This document shows positions 8,114-17,519 of a stretch of DNA of 64,000 bases, piece by piece. The stretch covers positions 1 to 64,000 of the forward strand of contig NZ_KB893627.1 in NCBI RefSeq assembly GCF_000374125.1, written 5' to 3'. This DNA comes from Niabella aurantiaca DSM 17617. GTDB lineage: Bacteria > Bacteroidota > Bacteroidia > Chitinophagales > Chitinophagaceae. Under the pieces are notes generated by a model. That model saw nothing but the letters and a program-made list of their open reading frames with translations. It did no database searches and was not told the origin of the DNA. The translations under genes were made by a program, and so were the position numbers. Position 1 is the stretch's first letter. Each line of letters begins with the position of its first letter.

Positions 8114-8914
8114 TTACTGAAGCGGTTTTACGGTAATGTTCTTAAACCATAAAGAACTTCCGTGATACTGAAAGCCGATGTACCCCGTTTTGAATGTGCC
8201 GTAGCGATCGCTTTTGGCCCATTTGCCCGCTTTTTTGCGGGCATACCAGTCTGCCGACCAGGGTTCAAAGCTCAGCAGCTTCACCCCATTCAGCCAGTGC
8301 TCCGTCCTGCCGGGGGCCACCACTATTTTGGTGGTATTCCATTGGCCAACCGGATGCAGCAGCTTTTTTACTTCTTTTACCGGGTGCATGGCATAATCGG
8401 CTCCGGTCTTTTGCCAGTCCTGCAGCTCTTCAGGATTTTTGGCGCCGAACTGGGCATTATAATTTTTCAGATCGCTGTGCATGCGGGCATAGTTCTCGTC
8501 ATCGATCAGCTGGTACTCCGGGCTGATGCTGGAAGGTGAGCCATATCCTTCGTTTATATGGTAAAAGATGCCACTGTTCCCGCCTTTGGCTATTTTCCAG
8601 TCAACCGTCAGTTCAAAGTATTCAAATTCCTGACCGGTAAAAATAACGTCGCGTCCGCCTTTATAGGTGGTATCCGGCAAGGCATGGTCGTTCATCCACA
8701 GCATACCATTGCTGATGGTCCAGCCTGGCGGCAGCGTTTTTCCATTGTATCCGCGCCATTTCGGGATATTCGCTTTGTCCAGCAGGTTGATGGGCTTCTT
8801 TTTTGTTACGGAGGGCACCGTATCCGTCTGGCCGGCCGATGAGCGGGGTAAGTCCATTCCCAGAGCCATGAAAATAGGGACCAGGAAAAGGAGCGGAGTC
8901 AAAATTAGCTTCAT
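8114..8914 (-). CDS. DUF1080 (3-keto-disaccharide hydrolase-like) secreted protein
   Basis: 266 residues with an N-terminal hydrophobic signal (MKLILTPLLFLVPIFMALG). A concanavalin-like DUF1080 domain covers roughly residues 40-265: NLLDKANIPKWRGYNG, GGNSGIFYHINEG, WNTTKIVVAPGRTEHWLNG and GYIGFQYHGSSLWFKNI. Members cleave 3-keto-glycosides or bind glycans. It is the first gene of a two-gene operon with the Gfo/Idh enzyme, whose oxidation chemistry would make the 3-keto substrate. That pathway link is inferred from the pairing. Confidence 0.88.
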   Translation of the reverse strand: MKLILTPLLFLVPIFMALGMDLPRSSAGQTDTVPSVTKKKPINLLDKANIPKWRGYNGKTLPPGWTISNGMLWMNDHALPDTTYKGGRDVIFTGQEFEYFELTVDWKIAKGGNSGIFYHINEGYGSPSSISPEYQLIDDENYARMHSDLKNYNAQFGAKNPEELQDWQKTGADYAMHPVKEVKKLLHPVGQWNTTKIVVAPGRTEHWLNGVKLLSFEPWSADWYARKKAGKWAKSDRYGTFKTGYIGFQYHGSSLWFKNITVKPLQ

Positions 8915-9151
8915 AAAAACAAGATCAATGGAAGGAAATGAATAAACCGGTCTTTCGTATTTCTTTTAATACGGGGGCTAAAATAATAAAATAACCTTTA
9001 TAAAGGGCATATAAATTTCGAAAGCCAGGATCAGTAACGGTGTTTACAGAGGGTGGAGGGTGGGTACCAGGCGTACACCGGCATGGGAGGATAACCGGCA
9101 ATAGCGGGCAAAAGGATAAAAAAACGGTGTGCAGGCAGGAAACGGGAAGGA

Positions 9152-9592
9152 CTATCTCCTCCTGAATTTGAAAACCCTGGTTCGTGTTCCGTTCACCATG
9201 GTGCCGTTGAACCGGTCGGTGCCGGTAAATTTAATTTCATTGAAATAGTCTGCCTTCAGTTCGCCGGACCGGTTGTCCACAGCGCTGACCATCAATGTAC
9301 GGATGTTGTCGGAACTGCAACCATCACAGTTGTTATTTGTCCAGTACTTCTTTATTTGCCATTTTCCCGTATATGCAACACCATTTATGTCGGTAAAAAT
9401 AAAACTGCGGTCTTCGCCAAAATGATAGGCCCCCTCGCCGAAGTTCATGGGCATACTCCCGAAACCATAACTATTGATGTCTTCCACTTCCCAATCGCCG
9501 ATGATCCGTTTTTCGTATCGTTTAAAAATATCTTTGCTGCAACTGATGAATAGCAGCGTAACCAGTAAAACAGACAGGTATCCTTTTTTCAT
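9152..9592 (-). CDS. Lipocalin-like lipoprotein, unknown function
   Basis: 146 residues. The signal MKKGYLSVLLVTLLFISCSKD has its lipidation Cys at about residue 18. The mature part starts with IIGDWEVEDI and continues with alternating beta strands (FGEDRSFIFTDINGVAYTGKWQI), a pattern of small lipocalin-like or immunoglobulin-like lipoproteins in Bacteroidota. A C-x-x-C pair (NNCDGCSSD) may form a disulfide. It stands alone; no operon partner. Confidence 0.7.
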   Translation of the reverse strand: MKKGYLSVLLVTLLFISCSKDIFKRYEKRIIGDWEVEDINSYGFGSMPMNFGEGAYHFGEDRSFIFTDINGVAYTGKWQIKKYWTNNNCDGCSSDNIRTLMVSAVDNRSGELKADYFNEIKFTGTDRFNGTMVNGTRTRVFKFRRR

Positions 9593-9804
9593 GATCGGGT
9601 CGCTTTAGCAGTAAATAAAACAGGCGGCTGTCATACGTTAAAGCAGCTATCGGGAGCACGCATCATCGTCAATTTCATAAGTGCCTTGATGGTCGAATGA
9701 CAGCGTCTTTTTTCTGATATTGAAGGTAACAATAATTATGATGGCCGGACGACGACTGATACCGGTATGGCGATAAACAAATGTTAATTGTTTTTAATGA
9801 GCAT

Positions 9805-9838
9805 AAAAAAACGCACCCGGTAAAGAGTGCGTTTTTTT
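9805..9838 (-). terminator. Rho-independent terminator of ahcY
   Basis: CGCAC and GTGCG arms extended by A and T runs (9805-9816 with 9827-9838) form a hairpin with a 10-base loop, ending in a T run on the minus strand just after the ahcY stop. The A/T tails on both sides could make it work in both directions. Confidence 0.8.
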
Positions 9839-9852
9839 TATGAAAGGTTTTA

Positions 9853-11181
9853 TTAATACCTGTACAGCTCCGGTTTGAACGGTCCCTCTGCGGGGATGCC
9901 CAGGTAGGCGGCCTGTGCCGGAGTGAGTGTATCGAGCTCAACACCTATTTTGGCAAGGTGCAGGCGGGCTACTTTTTCATCAAGATGTTTGGGCAGTACA
10001 TACACGTTGTTCTCGTATTGATCGTGATTGGTCCACAATTCAATTTGGGCCAGGGTCTGGTTCGAGAAGGAGTTGCTCATTACAAAGCTGGGGTGACCGG
10101 TGGCGCAGCCCAGGTTTACCAGGCGTCCTTCCGCCAGCAGGAGGATGTCCTTGCCATCGATGTTATAAAGATCCACCTGTGGTTTAATGGTATCCTTGGT
10201 GTCGCCGTAATGCTGGTTCAGCCAGGCTACATCGATCTCGATATCGAAGTGCCCGATGTTGCATACAATGGCTTTATCCTTCATGGCTTTGAAATGTTCC
10301 CCGGTGATCAGGTCGCGGCATCCGCTGGCGGTAACGATGATGTCTGCTTCCTTAACCGCATCGATCATCTTCTTTACCTCGTAACCGTCCATTGCCGCCT
10401 GAAGCGCACAGATGGGGTCGATCTCCGTTACGATCACGCGGCAACCGGCTCCGCTCAAAGAGGCGGCAGATCCTTTACCTACGTCTCCATAACCGCCTAC
10501 TACGGCTACTTTGCCTGCCAGCATTACGTCGGTAGCGCGGCGGATGGCATCTACCAATGATTCTTTACAGCCGTACTTATTGTCGAACTTGGATTTGGTA
10601 ACTGAATCGTTTACATTAATGGCCGGCACGGGAAGGGTTCCTTTGGTCACTCTTTCATATAAACGGTGCACACCGGTAGTGGTTTCTTCGGAGATGCCTT
10701 TTATATGCTGGACCAGCTCGGGGTAAGTATCCAGCACCATATTGGTCAGGTCTCCGCCATCATCCAGGATCATGTTCAGCGGACGGTCGGCCCCGCCGAA
10801 GAATAAGGTCTGCTCAATACACCAGTCGGCTTCCTGCTGGGTTTGTCCCTTCCAGGCAAATACACCGATCCCTGCAGCAGCGATGGCCGCAGCAGCGTGG
10901 TCCTGGGTTGAGAAAATATTGCAGGAGCTCCATTTTACCTCGGCTCCGAGAGCAACCAGTGTTTCGATCAGTACGGCCGTTTGAATGGTCATGTGCAGGC
11001 ACCCGGCAATACGCGCTCCCTTCAGCGGCTGGGATCCGGCGTATTCCTTACGGATACTCATCAAACCGGGCATTTCTGCTTCGGCCAGTCTTATTTCTTT
11101 ACGACCCCAATCTGCGAGGCTGATATCGGCAACTTTGTATTTCAGATCAAAGTCTATCCGGGTTTTTGTTTCAGTGGACAT
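9853..11181 (-). CDS. ahcY: Adenosylhomocysteinase
   Basis: Cytosolic NAD-dependent enzyme that splits S-adenosylhomocysteine into adenosine and homocysteine and so relieves inhibition of methyltransferases. I take the ATG giving [11 protein letters not shown] as start (about 442 residues). A TTG 27 bases upstream is also in frame, but it lies on the promoter -7 box. Visible family marks are [14 protein letters not shown], the catalytic region [20 protein letters not shown], the NAD loop [14 protein letters not shown], and the conserved C-terminal KPELYRY that reaches into the neighbouring active site. Complete. Followed by a strong terminator; divergent from an Lrp/AsnC regulator. Confidence 0.97.
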   Translation of the reverse strand: MSTETKTRIDFDLKYKVADISLADWGRKEIRLAEAEMPGLMSIRKEYAGSQPLKGARIAGCLHMTIQTAVLIETLVALGAEVKWSSCNIFSTQDHAAAAIAAAGIGVFAWKGQTQQEADWCIEQTLFFGGADRPLNMILDDGGDLTNMVLDTYPELVQHIKGISEETTTGVHRLYERVTKGTLPVPAINVNDSVTKSKFDNKYGCKESLVDAIRRATDVMLAGKVAVVGGYGDVGKGSAASLSGAGCRVIVTEIDPICALQAAMDGYEVKKMIDAVKEADIIVTASGCRDLITGEHFKAMKDKAIVCNIGHFDIEIDVAWLNQHYGDTKDTIKPQVDLYNIDGKDILLLAEGRLVNLGCATGHPSFVMSNSFSNQTLAQIELWTNHDQYENNVYVLPKHLDEKVARLHLAKIGVELDTLTPAQAAYLGIPAEGPFKPELYRY

Positions 11182-11205
11182 ATCTGTATCTAATTTTTTA
11201 GACCT

Positions 11206-11213
11206 CAAAGGTA
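11206..11213 (-). promoter_or_regulatory. Promoter -7 box of ahcY
   Basis: The minus strand reads TACCTTTG, a full TAnnTTTG match 24 bases before the chosen ATG. This supports the internal start, since the upstream TTG codon overlaps the box. No clear TTG -33 element is present. Confidence 0.5.
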
Positions 11214-11280
11214 AGATTTAGAAGAAAGCACTATGTTAATTCTTTTCAATAAGTGTTATTCACTAATAATTTTTAAATTT

Positions 11281-11297
11281 ATAGTATTAAATACTAT
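11281..11297. promoter_or_regulatory. Perfect 8+1+8 palindrome, probable Lrp-type operator
   Basis: ATAGTATT-A-AATACTAT is a perfect inverted repeat. It ends six bases before the ATG of the Lrp/AsnC gene, in the spacer divergent with ahcY. Lrp-family proteins bind such AT-rich dyads and usually control their own gene, so autoregulation is the simplest reading. Confidence 0.55.
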
Positions 11298-11303
11298 ATC
11301 CGG

Positions 11304-11810
11304 ATGAAGAGAACCGTTAAAACAGAAGAATTGGCTATAAAGGACCTGTCACCGGAACTGGATGAGAAAGACCGGGAAATACTCAAACATTTGCAGGAGC
11401 ATGCCCGTATGTCGGTAACAGAGATCGCCGCCCGGGTGCACCTGAGCCCAACGCCGGTACATGAACGCATCCGCCGGCTGGAGGAATCGGGTGTTATCCG
11501 GCAATATGCAACCCTGCTGGATGCGCAAAAGCTGAACAAGGGCCTGATGGTAATCTGCTATGTATCGCTGAAGCAGCATGATAAAAAGGCGGGTTTAAAA
11601 TTCATCCAGGCCATTAACGGGCTGCATGAAGTAGTGGAGTGCTACAGCATTTCCGGTGAGTTTGATTTTATGCTGAAGGTAATGGCAAAAGACATGGCTG
11701 GTTTTTATGATTTTCATGTGAACCGGCTGAGCCAGGTAGAAAATCTGGGGCATGTACAAAGCGTTTTTGTAATGGGTGTCATCAAGGAAACACATAAGAT
11801 CATCTTTTAA
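11304..11810 (+). CDS. Lrp/AsnC family transcriptional regulator
   Basis: 168 residues. An N-terminal winged helix-turn-helix (LDEKDREILKHLQEHARMSV, then HLSPTPVHERIRRLEESGVI) is followed by the AsnC ligand-binding/RAM domain (residues ~80-165, with YSISGEFDFMLKVMAKDM). These proteins form octamers that sense amino acids. It is divergent from ahcY, so methionine-cycle control is possible but unproven. A perfect palindrome directly before its start suggests autoregulation. No Shine-Dalgarno site, which is usual here. Confidence 0.93.
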   Translation: MKRTVKTEELAIKDLSPELDEKDREILKHLQEHARMSVTEIAARVHLSPTPVHERIRRLEESGVIRQYATLLDAQKLNKGLMVICYVSLKQHDKKAGLKFIQAINGLHEVVECYSISGEFDFMLKVMAKDMAGFYDFHVNRLSQVENLGHVQSVFVMGVIKETHKIIF

Positions 11811-11987
11811 GTCGTACCTACGCACTGGTGACGTGACCGGAAGCAGCCGGATCCGAAAGCGGAGTTAAATTATTTTTAGATTAATTTTATTTAAAAAGGT
11901 TTAAAAACTTTCTTTTGTTCGTTTAAAACTGTTATTTTTAACATCTTATTGACGATTTTACCCAAATTACTAAAATTCAATTACGAA

Positions 11988-13751
11988 ATGAGAGCGTTCC
12001 GATTCTACAGACTGCTGCCGGTATTCTTGGTACTTTTTGCCTGTAATAAAGATTATGTTCCGTCGACGACCGCAGAAGAGGGCGGTAAAGGAACCTCCCG
12101 GATCGATGCCGTGAGCAAGCTTTCCGGAAATGCGGGCGATACCCTCGTGCTGAACGGCACGTTCGGGAACAGTGATGTGATAATGTTCGGCTCCCTGGGT
12201 GTTGAACCTTTCAGCCGGTCTTCTTCAGAGCTGAAATTTGTAGTGCCCGGCGGAACAGGCAGCTCTTATATATCGGTAAAAACGGGCGGGATCGAGTCCA
12301 ACAAATGGGTGTTTAGCTACCTGCTGCCTCCTCCTCCGCAAGGATATAAAATTGGTGCGGTTTATTATGATATAGATACCACGGCATTATATGCTGCGGG
12401 CCCCGGCACGAAATACCTGAAGCTTGATTTTCGTGATCAGGCAGGCGAAAGCCCCATCAGGGTCCATCTGATGGTGATCGATGTGGCCAATCCCTATGTG
12501 CAGTTCCGGTCGGTATTGGCCATGGATTCTGTTTTAAATGTGGAAACGGTGCCGGCAATGGCCGGCCGGAAGTCGGCGGCGGGACAGAACTATTTTGCCG
12601 GCATCAATGGAGACCGGTTTAATAATGATGCAAATAATGCCAATTTTGGCCGGGTGAGCGGTGCCTGTGTGGTAGACGGCACCATCACCAACAGCAATAG
12701 CTCCATCCAAAGTTATGCACCGGTATATTTTAACCAGAACACCATTTATTTTGATGATATCCGGCTGAACACTTCGCTGACCCTTGCAAATGGCAGCAGC
12801 ATGAGCTTCAGGACCATCAATAATTCACGTGCGGCGGACGACCTGGTGCTTTATAATGTGTACCGGGGAGTGAACAGTGCTACCAACATCTTTGGTACGG
12901 AACTGGCGGTAGTACCGGCAGACGGCAGTTGGGGCGATCACCAGGACGTGCCGGTAAAAGTATTGACGAAAACAACAGAGGCGGATAAAAAGGGCTCTAC
13001 CATCATTCCTGCGGGTGGTGCCGTATTATCGGCGCATGGCACACAAAGCGCTTCTTTTTTGACTGAGGCCGGCGTGGGCGATGTGCTGAAAGTGACCGCC
13101 AATATCAGCAACGACCGGGGGGTGATAGCGGAGCAGCTGATCTCCGGCGACTTCCGGATACTGAAGGACGGTGCTGCCATCAATGGCGACGGGACGCGCT
13201 CCGGCCGTACCGCGATCGGTGCCACACAGGATAAATCAAAGATCATCTTCTGTGTGGTTGAAGGTGCAATCGAAGGTGTATCGGTAGGTGCTTCCCGTGC
13301 GGATCTTGCTGATATTTTAAAGATCGCGGGTGCCTATAACGCGGTGAACTTAAACGGGGGAGACCTTAGTACCCTGTATCTGAAGAATAGCGGCTACAAC
13401 CACACCGGTCTCATGAACCAGCCGGGAGGAACAACGGCCGCACCCAATGCCGGAAACGGGTTGTTTGTGGTTTCCACTGCACCGGCCGACGCGGTTGTGA
13501 GCCGGCTGGTTTCGGATGTTTATTCCATCCGTCTTCAAAAGGGCGAAACCGTTACCCCCAATTTTTATGGGTTGAACCAGTATGACCACATCGCAGATCC
13601 GGCACCGGCCGGAGTAACACTATCGGGGGCGCCGGGGCTGGGTATCATTGAAGGCGCTTCTTTTAAGGCAGGGGAAACGGCGGGCCACGGCGTGCTGACC
13701 GCTTCCTACAACGGACTAACCACAACCATCCACCTAAATGTAGTGGACTGA
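11988..13751 (+). CDS. Secreted phosphodiester glycosidase-like lipoprotein with IPT/TIG domain
   Basis: About 587 residues from the ATG giving MRAFRFYRLLPVFLVLFACN; an upstream TTG is less likely. Cys ~18 is the lipidation site. Residues ~35-110 look like an IPT/TIG immunoglobulin-like fold (GNAGDTLVLNGTFG). The main body fits the NAGPA-type phosphodiester glycosidase family: YFAGINGDRF near 210, then GVSVGASRADLADILKIAGA and NLNGGDLSTLYLKNSG. Members uncover sugar phosphodiesters. A final Ig-like segment ends the protein. It stands alone, and an AT-rich TTTTG...TATTTTTA promoter-like pair lies upstream. Confidence 0.8.
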   Translation: MRAFRFYRLLPVFLVLFACNKDYVPSTTAEEGGKGTSRIDAVSKLSGNAGDTLVLNGTFGNSDVIMFGSLGVEPFSRSSSELKFVVPGGTGSSYISVKTGGIESNKWVFSYLLPPPPQGYKIGAVYYDIDTTALYAAGPGTKYLKLDFRDQAGESPIRVHLMVIDVANPYVQFRSVLAMDSVLNVETVPAMAGRKSAAGQNYFAGINGDRFNNDANNANFGRVSGACVVDGTITNSNSSIQSYAPVYFNQNTIYFDDIRLNTSLTLANGSSMSFRTINNSRAADDLVLYNVYRGVNSATNIFGTELAVVPADGSWGDHQDVPVKVLTKTTEADKKGSTIIPAGGAVLSAHGTQSASFLTEAGVGDVLKVTANISNDRGVIAEQLISGDFRILKDGAAINGDGTRSGRTAIGATQDKSKIIFCVVEGAIEGVSVGASRADLADILKIAGAYNAVNLNGGDLSTLYLKNSGYNHTGLMNQPGGTTAAPNAGNGLFVVSTAPADAVVSRLVSDVYSIRLQKGETVTPNFYGLNQYDHIADPAPAGVTLSGAPGLGIIEGASFKAGETAGHGVLTASYNGLTTTIHLNVVD

Positions 13752-13940
13752 TCCCGGATGACCGCCTTCTGTTTTTGCGCAGAAAAAGGGATCGTCATTC
13801 ATTCCGGAGCGGTGGCCTGAGGGGCTGGTTTAATAAGATTGATCGATCAGGAGTTCCCCAAAAGAAACCGCCTGTACCGGTCTGTATAATTCAGCAGGCG
13901 CAGGCGGACAGGGGTGTACCGGTTATTGATCCGGGAGCGG

Positions 13941-14675
13941 TCAGCTTCCTTTCTTTACGTCCAGCAATTCTACTTCAAAGATCAGGACGCTTCCCCCGGG
14001 AATGGTGGGTGGAGCACCTCTCAGCCCGTAACCCAGTTCGTAGGGGATGAAGAACCGATATTTGGACCCTTTGCTCATCAGTTGCAGCCCTTCGGTCCAT
14101 CCTTTGATGACACCGGATACCGGGATGGTAAGCGGCTCTCCACGGTCGTAGGAGTTGTCAAACTCTGTACTGTCCAGCAACGATCCCCGGTAATGACAGA
14201 TCGCCGTATCGGCAGCACCCGGTTTTTCACCGGTGCCTTCTTTCAATACGAGGTATTGCAACCCGCTTGCCGTGGTCTTTACGCCTTGCTGTGTCTTGTT
14301 CTTTTCAAGAAATGTGTGGCCGGCATCTATCGTTGCCTGCGCCTGGGCTTCCTTGGCTTTTTCAGAATAAGCCATGATGACGTTCATTAAAGCGTCCTCG
14401 TCCAGGAGGGGCTTTTTCCCGTCGAATGTTGCTTTCATTGCATCAAGCAGGATACCGGTATTCAGATCTCCGAGATCTTTTTTCATCGATTGGGCAATAT
14501 TGACCCCGATCGCATAACTGGCAGAATCTGCCATGGTCTTTAACGGTGCCGTTGCAGAAGCGGATGCCGGAACGGGCTTTTTTGCCGTCGCCGGTTTGGG
14601 TTTGGCCTTGGGCTGGGCCAGAAGGGATAAACTGCCGGCAGCCAGAAATCCGATTGTGAAAATGTACTTCATCAT
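13941..14675 (-). CDS. FKBP-type peptidyl-prolyl cis-trans isomerase, exported
   Basis: The ATG pair before MKYIFTIGFLAAGSLSLLAQ is chosen as start because it gives a clean signal peptide; upstream codons would bury it. After a Lys/Pro/Ala-rich linker, an FKBP N-terminal dimerisation region (SYAIGVNIAQSMKKDLGDLN) leads to the FKBP domain in the last ~110 residues. Key stretches there are CHYRGSLLDSTEFDNSYDRG, GVIKGWTEGLQLM and PYELGYG. Similar to FkpA/Mip-type periplasmic folding catalysts. Monocistronic, convergent with the glycosidase gene. Confidence 0.92.
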   Translation of the reverse strand: MMKYIFTIGFLAAGSLSLLAQPKAKPKPATAKKPVPASASATAPLKTMADSASYAIGVNIAQSMKKDLGDLNTGILLDAMKATFDGKKPLLDEDALMNVIMAYSEKAKEAQAQATIDAGHTFLEKNKTQQGVKTTASGLQYLVLKEGTGEKPGAADTAICHYRGSLLDSTEFDNSYDRGEPLTIPVSGVIKGWTEGLQLMSKGSKYRFFIPYELGYGLRGAPPTIPGGSVLIFEVELLDVKKGS

Positions 14676-14801
14676 TTTTTGTTTTACACACTGTTGAAAC
14701 GTTAATTCGTCTAAGTTGAAACGGTAAATATAGGGACCCTTTTTCACAATTTTAACAGTAAACATGATGTAAGTTTGTTAATAATACAGAAAAAGATCGT
14801 T

Positions 14802-15248
14802 ATGGAACCTTTTATCCGGGAATTGCAGATCCGCTGGTCCGATCTGGATCTTAATGGCCACTTGCGGCACAGTGTTTATTATGATTGGGGCGCTTACTGC
14901 CGGATCCGGTTCCTTTCGGAAAAGGGACTGACCACAACGCGCATGATGGAGCTGCGCGTGGGGCCGGTTATCTTCCGGGAAGAATGTGTCTTTAAAAAAG
15001 AGATCAGGCCGGGAGATCCCGTCTTTATCGATCTGGAACTGACCCGGTCGCGCAGGGATTTCAGCCGCTGGGGGATGCAGCACCGGATCTATAAAGATGC
15101 ACATACCCTGGCAGCTATTATTTCGCTGGAGGGTGCATGGATGGATACCCTGAAACGAAAACTGACAATTCCGCCTTCAGAAGTCGCTGCCGCCTATAAT
15201 GTAATGCCGCTGGCCGGTCATTTCAGGTGGCTGGAGGATGCCTCCTGA
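14802..15248 (+). CDS. Hotdog-fold acyl-CoA thioesterase
   Basis: 148 residues from ATG (MEPFIRELQIRWSDLDLNGH). The opening IRWSDLDLNGHLRHSVYYDW matches the catalytic Asp region of the 4-hydroxybenzoyl-CoA thioesterase/YbgC/FatA-like hotdog family, with an Asn-Gly-His in the usual D-x-N-x-H place. Later strands (GDPVFIDLELTRSRRDFSRW) fit the fold. It would hydrolyse acyl-CoA or acyl-ACP; substrate unknown. An in-frame TTG 27 bases earlier is less likely as start. Divergent from FKBP. Confidence 0.82.
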   Translation: MEPFIRELQIRWSDLDLNGHLRHSVYYDWGAYCRIRFLSEKGLTTTRMMELRVGPVIFREECVFKKEIRPGDPVFIDLELTRSRRDFSRWGMQHRIYKDAHTLAAIISLEGAWMDTLKRKLTIPPSEVAAAYNVMPLAGHFRWLEDAS

Positions 15249-15259
15249 ACCGGTAGCTC

Positions 15260-15743
15260 TCAGGTTTGCGCTCTGAATGCTTTGGGCGCGACGCCGGTAT
15301 GTGATTTGAAAAAATTTGAAAAATTGGCGGTGTCGCAGAACCCCAGTTCATAAGCGATCTCTTTAATGCTTTTGCCCGAAATTCCCAAAAGGCGCTTTGC
15401 TTCGAGGATGAGCCTTTTCCGGATCAGCTCGTTGGCGGACGCGAACAGGGATCTTTTACAAAGGATATTGAGATAATTGGGCGTGATGTTCAGCTGGCGG
15501 GCATAGTAAGCCACAGACCGGTGCTCTCTGAATTAAAAAGAATAAATAGAAGTCATGCTTATGCGGTTTTGTGATCCGGTTGTTTCCTTTGAGCACATGA
15601 TTCAGGATGGTGATGCCGTTGACATCATTGAAGGCAAAACGATCAAGGTTCAATATCGCAAAGCTGCCGCAGGCTCGCAGCAAAAAAATATAAGGACCAT
15701 TCCAGTTCTTGTGTAAATTATAACTAAGCCGGTGTTGAGGCAT
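15260..15743 (-). pseudogene. AraC family regulator, internal deletion and frame break
   Basis: Two pieces of one AraC gene. The 5' piece carries the start of the cupin sensor (FNDVNGITILN, then KPHKHDFYLFF). The 3' piece, in another frame, carries the complete double helix-turn-helix (EHRSVAYYARQLNITPNYLN, GKSIKEIAYELGFCDTANFS, NFFKSHTGVAPKAFRA). The ~150 codons that normally lie between are missing: the pieces meet at about 15525, and a TAA stands just before the 3' piece in its own frame. The product is therefore not functional as an intact regulator. Confidence 0.8.
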
Positions 15744-15763
15744 ACCCGTGTACTGCCTGCCGG

Positions 15764-17296
15764 TCACTCTTCTTCCTCAAATCCGTAATTTTCATAATCG
15801 CCGGCAGTGGCAGACCCCAGCATACTGCCAAAGAGATCCTTGAATTCGACCCGGGTTTCGAAAAGCTTTTTGCTGATCAGCGAATAAGAGGCCAGGCCAA
15901 ACAGTACAAATTCCATTAAAAGCGCGGCCTGCAACTCATCGGTACCGGGAAAGTATTTTTTGACCAGTGCATGCAGCCCGTCTACCCGGTACAGCTGCTG
16001 TATTTTGGAGGCATCTGTTGTGTTGAAATCAACGTTCAGCAAATTGCCTTTGTCGAACCAGCTGATGACCGGCTTGTATGGATTTTCGTCTGCTTTGTTT
16101 TGTGCTGAGGGCTTGCCGGTGTTCTTTTTTTTGCTGAGCTGCTCGGGGTTGGGAAAATACTGAACGAACTGCGACCGGATGGCTTTATCGACCAGGTTCA
16201 TCGCTACCTGGAAGGGGCCTTCCTGTTCGCCCTCGTAAACCAGTTCTACCTTGCCGGTTATGGAAGGGATGATCCCCGAGAGGTCGGAGATCCACACTTG
16301 TGTGGAGGGTTCATTATTGATCAGGGCCCGGTGTTCGGCGGTGCTGACCGCATTCTCAAAAGCGGAGATGGTCAGCCGGGCGCTGACCCCGCTTTTTTTG
16401 TCGACCAGCTCACTGTTCCGTGCTTCAAAAGCGACCTGTTCGATCAGCCGTTTTACAAGGTCGCTGACCGTTACCCGTTCTTTTTGTTCGTCGTGGATGC
16501 CTGCTTCCTGCCCGGTGATCTCCAGCGCATGCTCCAGCGTTTTGGGGTAATGGGTCAGTATCTGGCTTTGTATGCGGTCCTTTAAGGGGGTTACGATAGA
16601 CCCGCGGTTGGTATAATCTTCGGGGTTGGCCGTAAACACAAAAAGAATATCGAGGGGCAGCCGCAGCTTGAACCCCCGGATCTGGATATCGCCTTCTTCA
16701 AGAATGTTGAATAAAGAAACCTGTATACGGGCCTGCAGGTCCGGCAATTCATTGATCACAAAAATACACCGGTTGCTCCTGGGGATGATGCCGTAATGCA
16801 GCACGCGCTCGTCATCAAAGCTCAGTTTCTGGTTGGCGGCCTTGATGGGATCAATATCTCCGATCAGGTCGGCTACGCTTACATCGGGTGTCGCCAGCTT
16901 TTCGCCGTAGCGCTGATTGCGGGGCAGCCAGGTGACGGGCGTGTCTGCACCTTTTTCTGCAATGAGGTCCCGTGCGTATTTTGAAACGGGGTTCAGCGGG
17001 TCATCATTCAGATCGCTTCCTGCCACAATGGGAATGTATTCGTCCAGCAGGGCGGTCATCTGGCGCGCCATCCGGGTTTTTGCCTGTCCGCGCAAACCCA
17101 GGAAAAGGATATTGTGTTTGCTCAGCAATGCCCGTTCTGTTTCCGGTATCACGGAATCTTCATAGCCTACAATGCCGGGAAAGGAAGTTTCGCCCGCCCT
17201 TAATTTTTTCATAAGGTTCTGCCGGATCTCTTCTTTGATGGATTTTTGCCTGTATCCGCTTTCTTTTAATTGTCCCAGAGTCTCAATATTGTTCAT
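15764..17296 (-). CDS. AAA+ ATPase of the magnesium-chelatase (ChlI/MoxR-like) type
   Basis: About 510 residues from the ATG giving MNNIETLGQLKESGY. The P-loop is a variant, GLRGQAKT (near residue 70), and the Walker B is variant too, CIFVINELPD, with Asn-Glu for Asp-Glu. The FVFTANPEDYTNRGSIVTPL stretch holds sensor-1 and arginine-finger-like residues, as in ChlI/BchI. The C-terminal ~180 residues form a separate domain ending in an acidic EEEE. It is partnered with the VWA protein upstream on the same strand, as BchI/BchD, MoxR/VWA and CoxD/CoxE are. Target unknown; a chaperone or metal-insertion role is inferred. Confidence 0.85.
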   Translation of the reverse strand: MNNIETLGQLKESGYRQKSIKEEIRQNLMKKLRAGETSFPGIVGYEDSVIPETERALLSKHNILFLGLRGQAKTRMARQMTALLDEYIPIVAGSDLNDDPLNPVSKYARDLIAEKGADTPVTWLPRNQRYGEKLATPDVSVADLIGDIDPIKAANQKLSFDDERVLHYGIIPRSNRCIFVINELPDLQARIQVSLFNILEEGDIQIRGFKLRLPLDILFVFTANPEDYTNRGSIVTPLKDRIQSQILTHYPKTLEHALEITGQEAGIHDEQKERVTVSDLVKRLIEQVAFEARNSELVDKKSGVSARLTISAFENAVSTAEHRALINNEPSTQVWISDLSGIIPSITGKVELVYEGEQEGPFQVAMNLVDKAIRSQFVQYFPNPEQLSKKKNTGKPSAQNKADENPYKPVISWFDKGNLLNVDFNTTDASKIQQLYRVDGLHALVKKYFPGTDELQAALLMEFVLFGLASYSLISKKLFETRVEFKDLFGSMLGSATAGDYENYGFEEEE

Positions 17297-17339
17297 AATC
17301 TGTCGGGTTGGGAAAGATGGAGAACGCTTCCCATATTGT

Positions 17340-17519
17340 TTATTCAAGGCAATATCGCCTGATTCTGTTTTTTATTTTTACGAGGTTGAAATTAATAAGA
17401 AAACCGACATGTTTCCCGGTTAACTTTAAATGACTTAAGATTTGCGCCTCCCAAACGGGATTAACAATACCTACTGCTTTTAGTTCGCAGACGATAAGAT
17501 CTTTTCTTTGATAATTCAT
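17340..17519 (-). pseudogene. GxxExxY (PDDEXK_3) family remnant
   Basis: A 59-codon minus-strand frame reads KDLIVCELKAVGIVNPVWEA, then QILSHLKLTGKHVGFLINFN. This is the C-terminal half of the GxxExxY family (PD-(D/E)XK nuclease-like), where an E-L-K-A strand holds catalytic Glu and Lys. Upstream, to about 17575, translated pieces (CLARDHLKNL, NKHLP) still resemble the family but are broken by stops, and the defining GxxExxY motif is gone. It sits between two genes that normally adjoin, so it looks like a decayed insertion. Confidence 0.65.
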
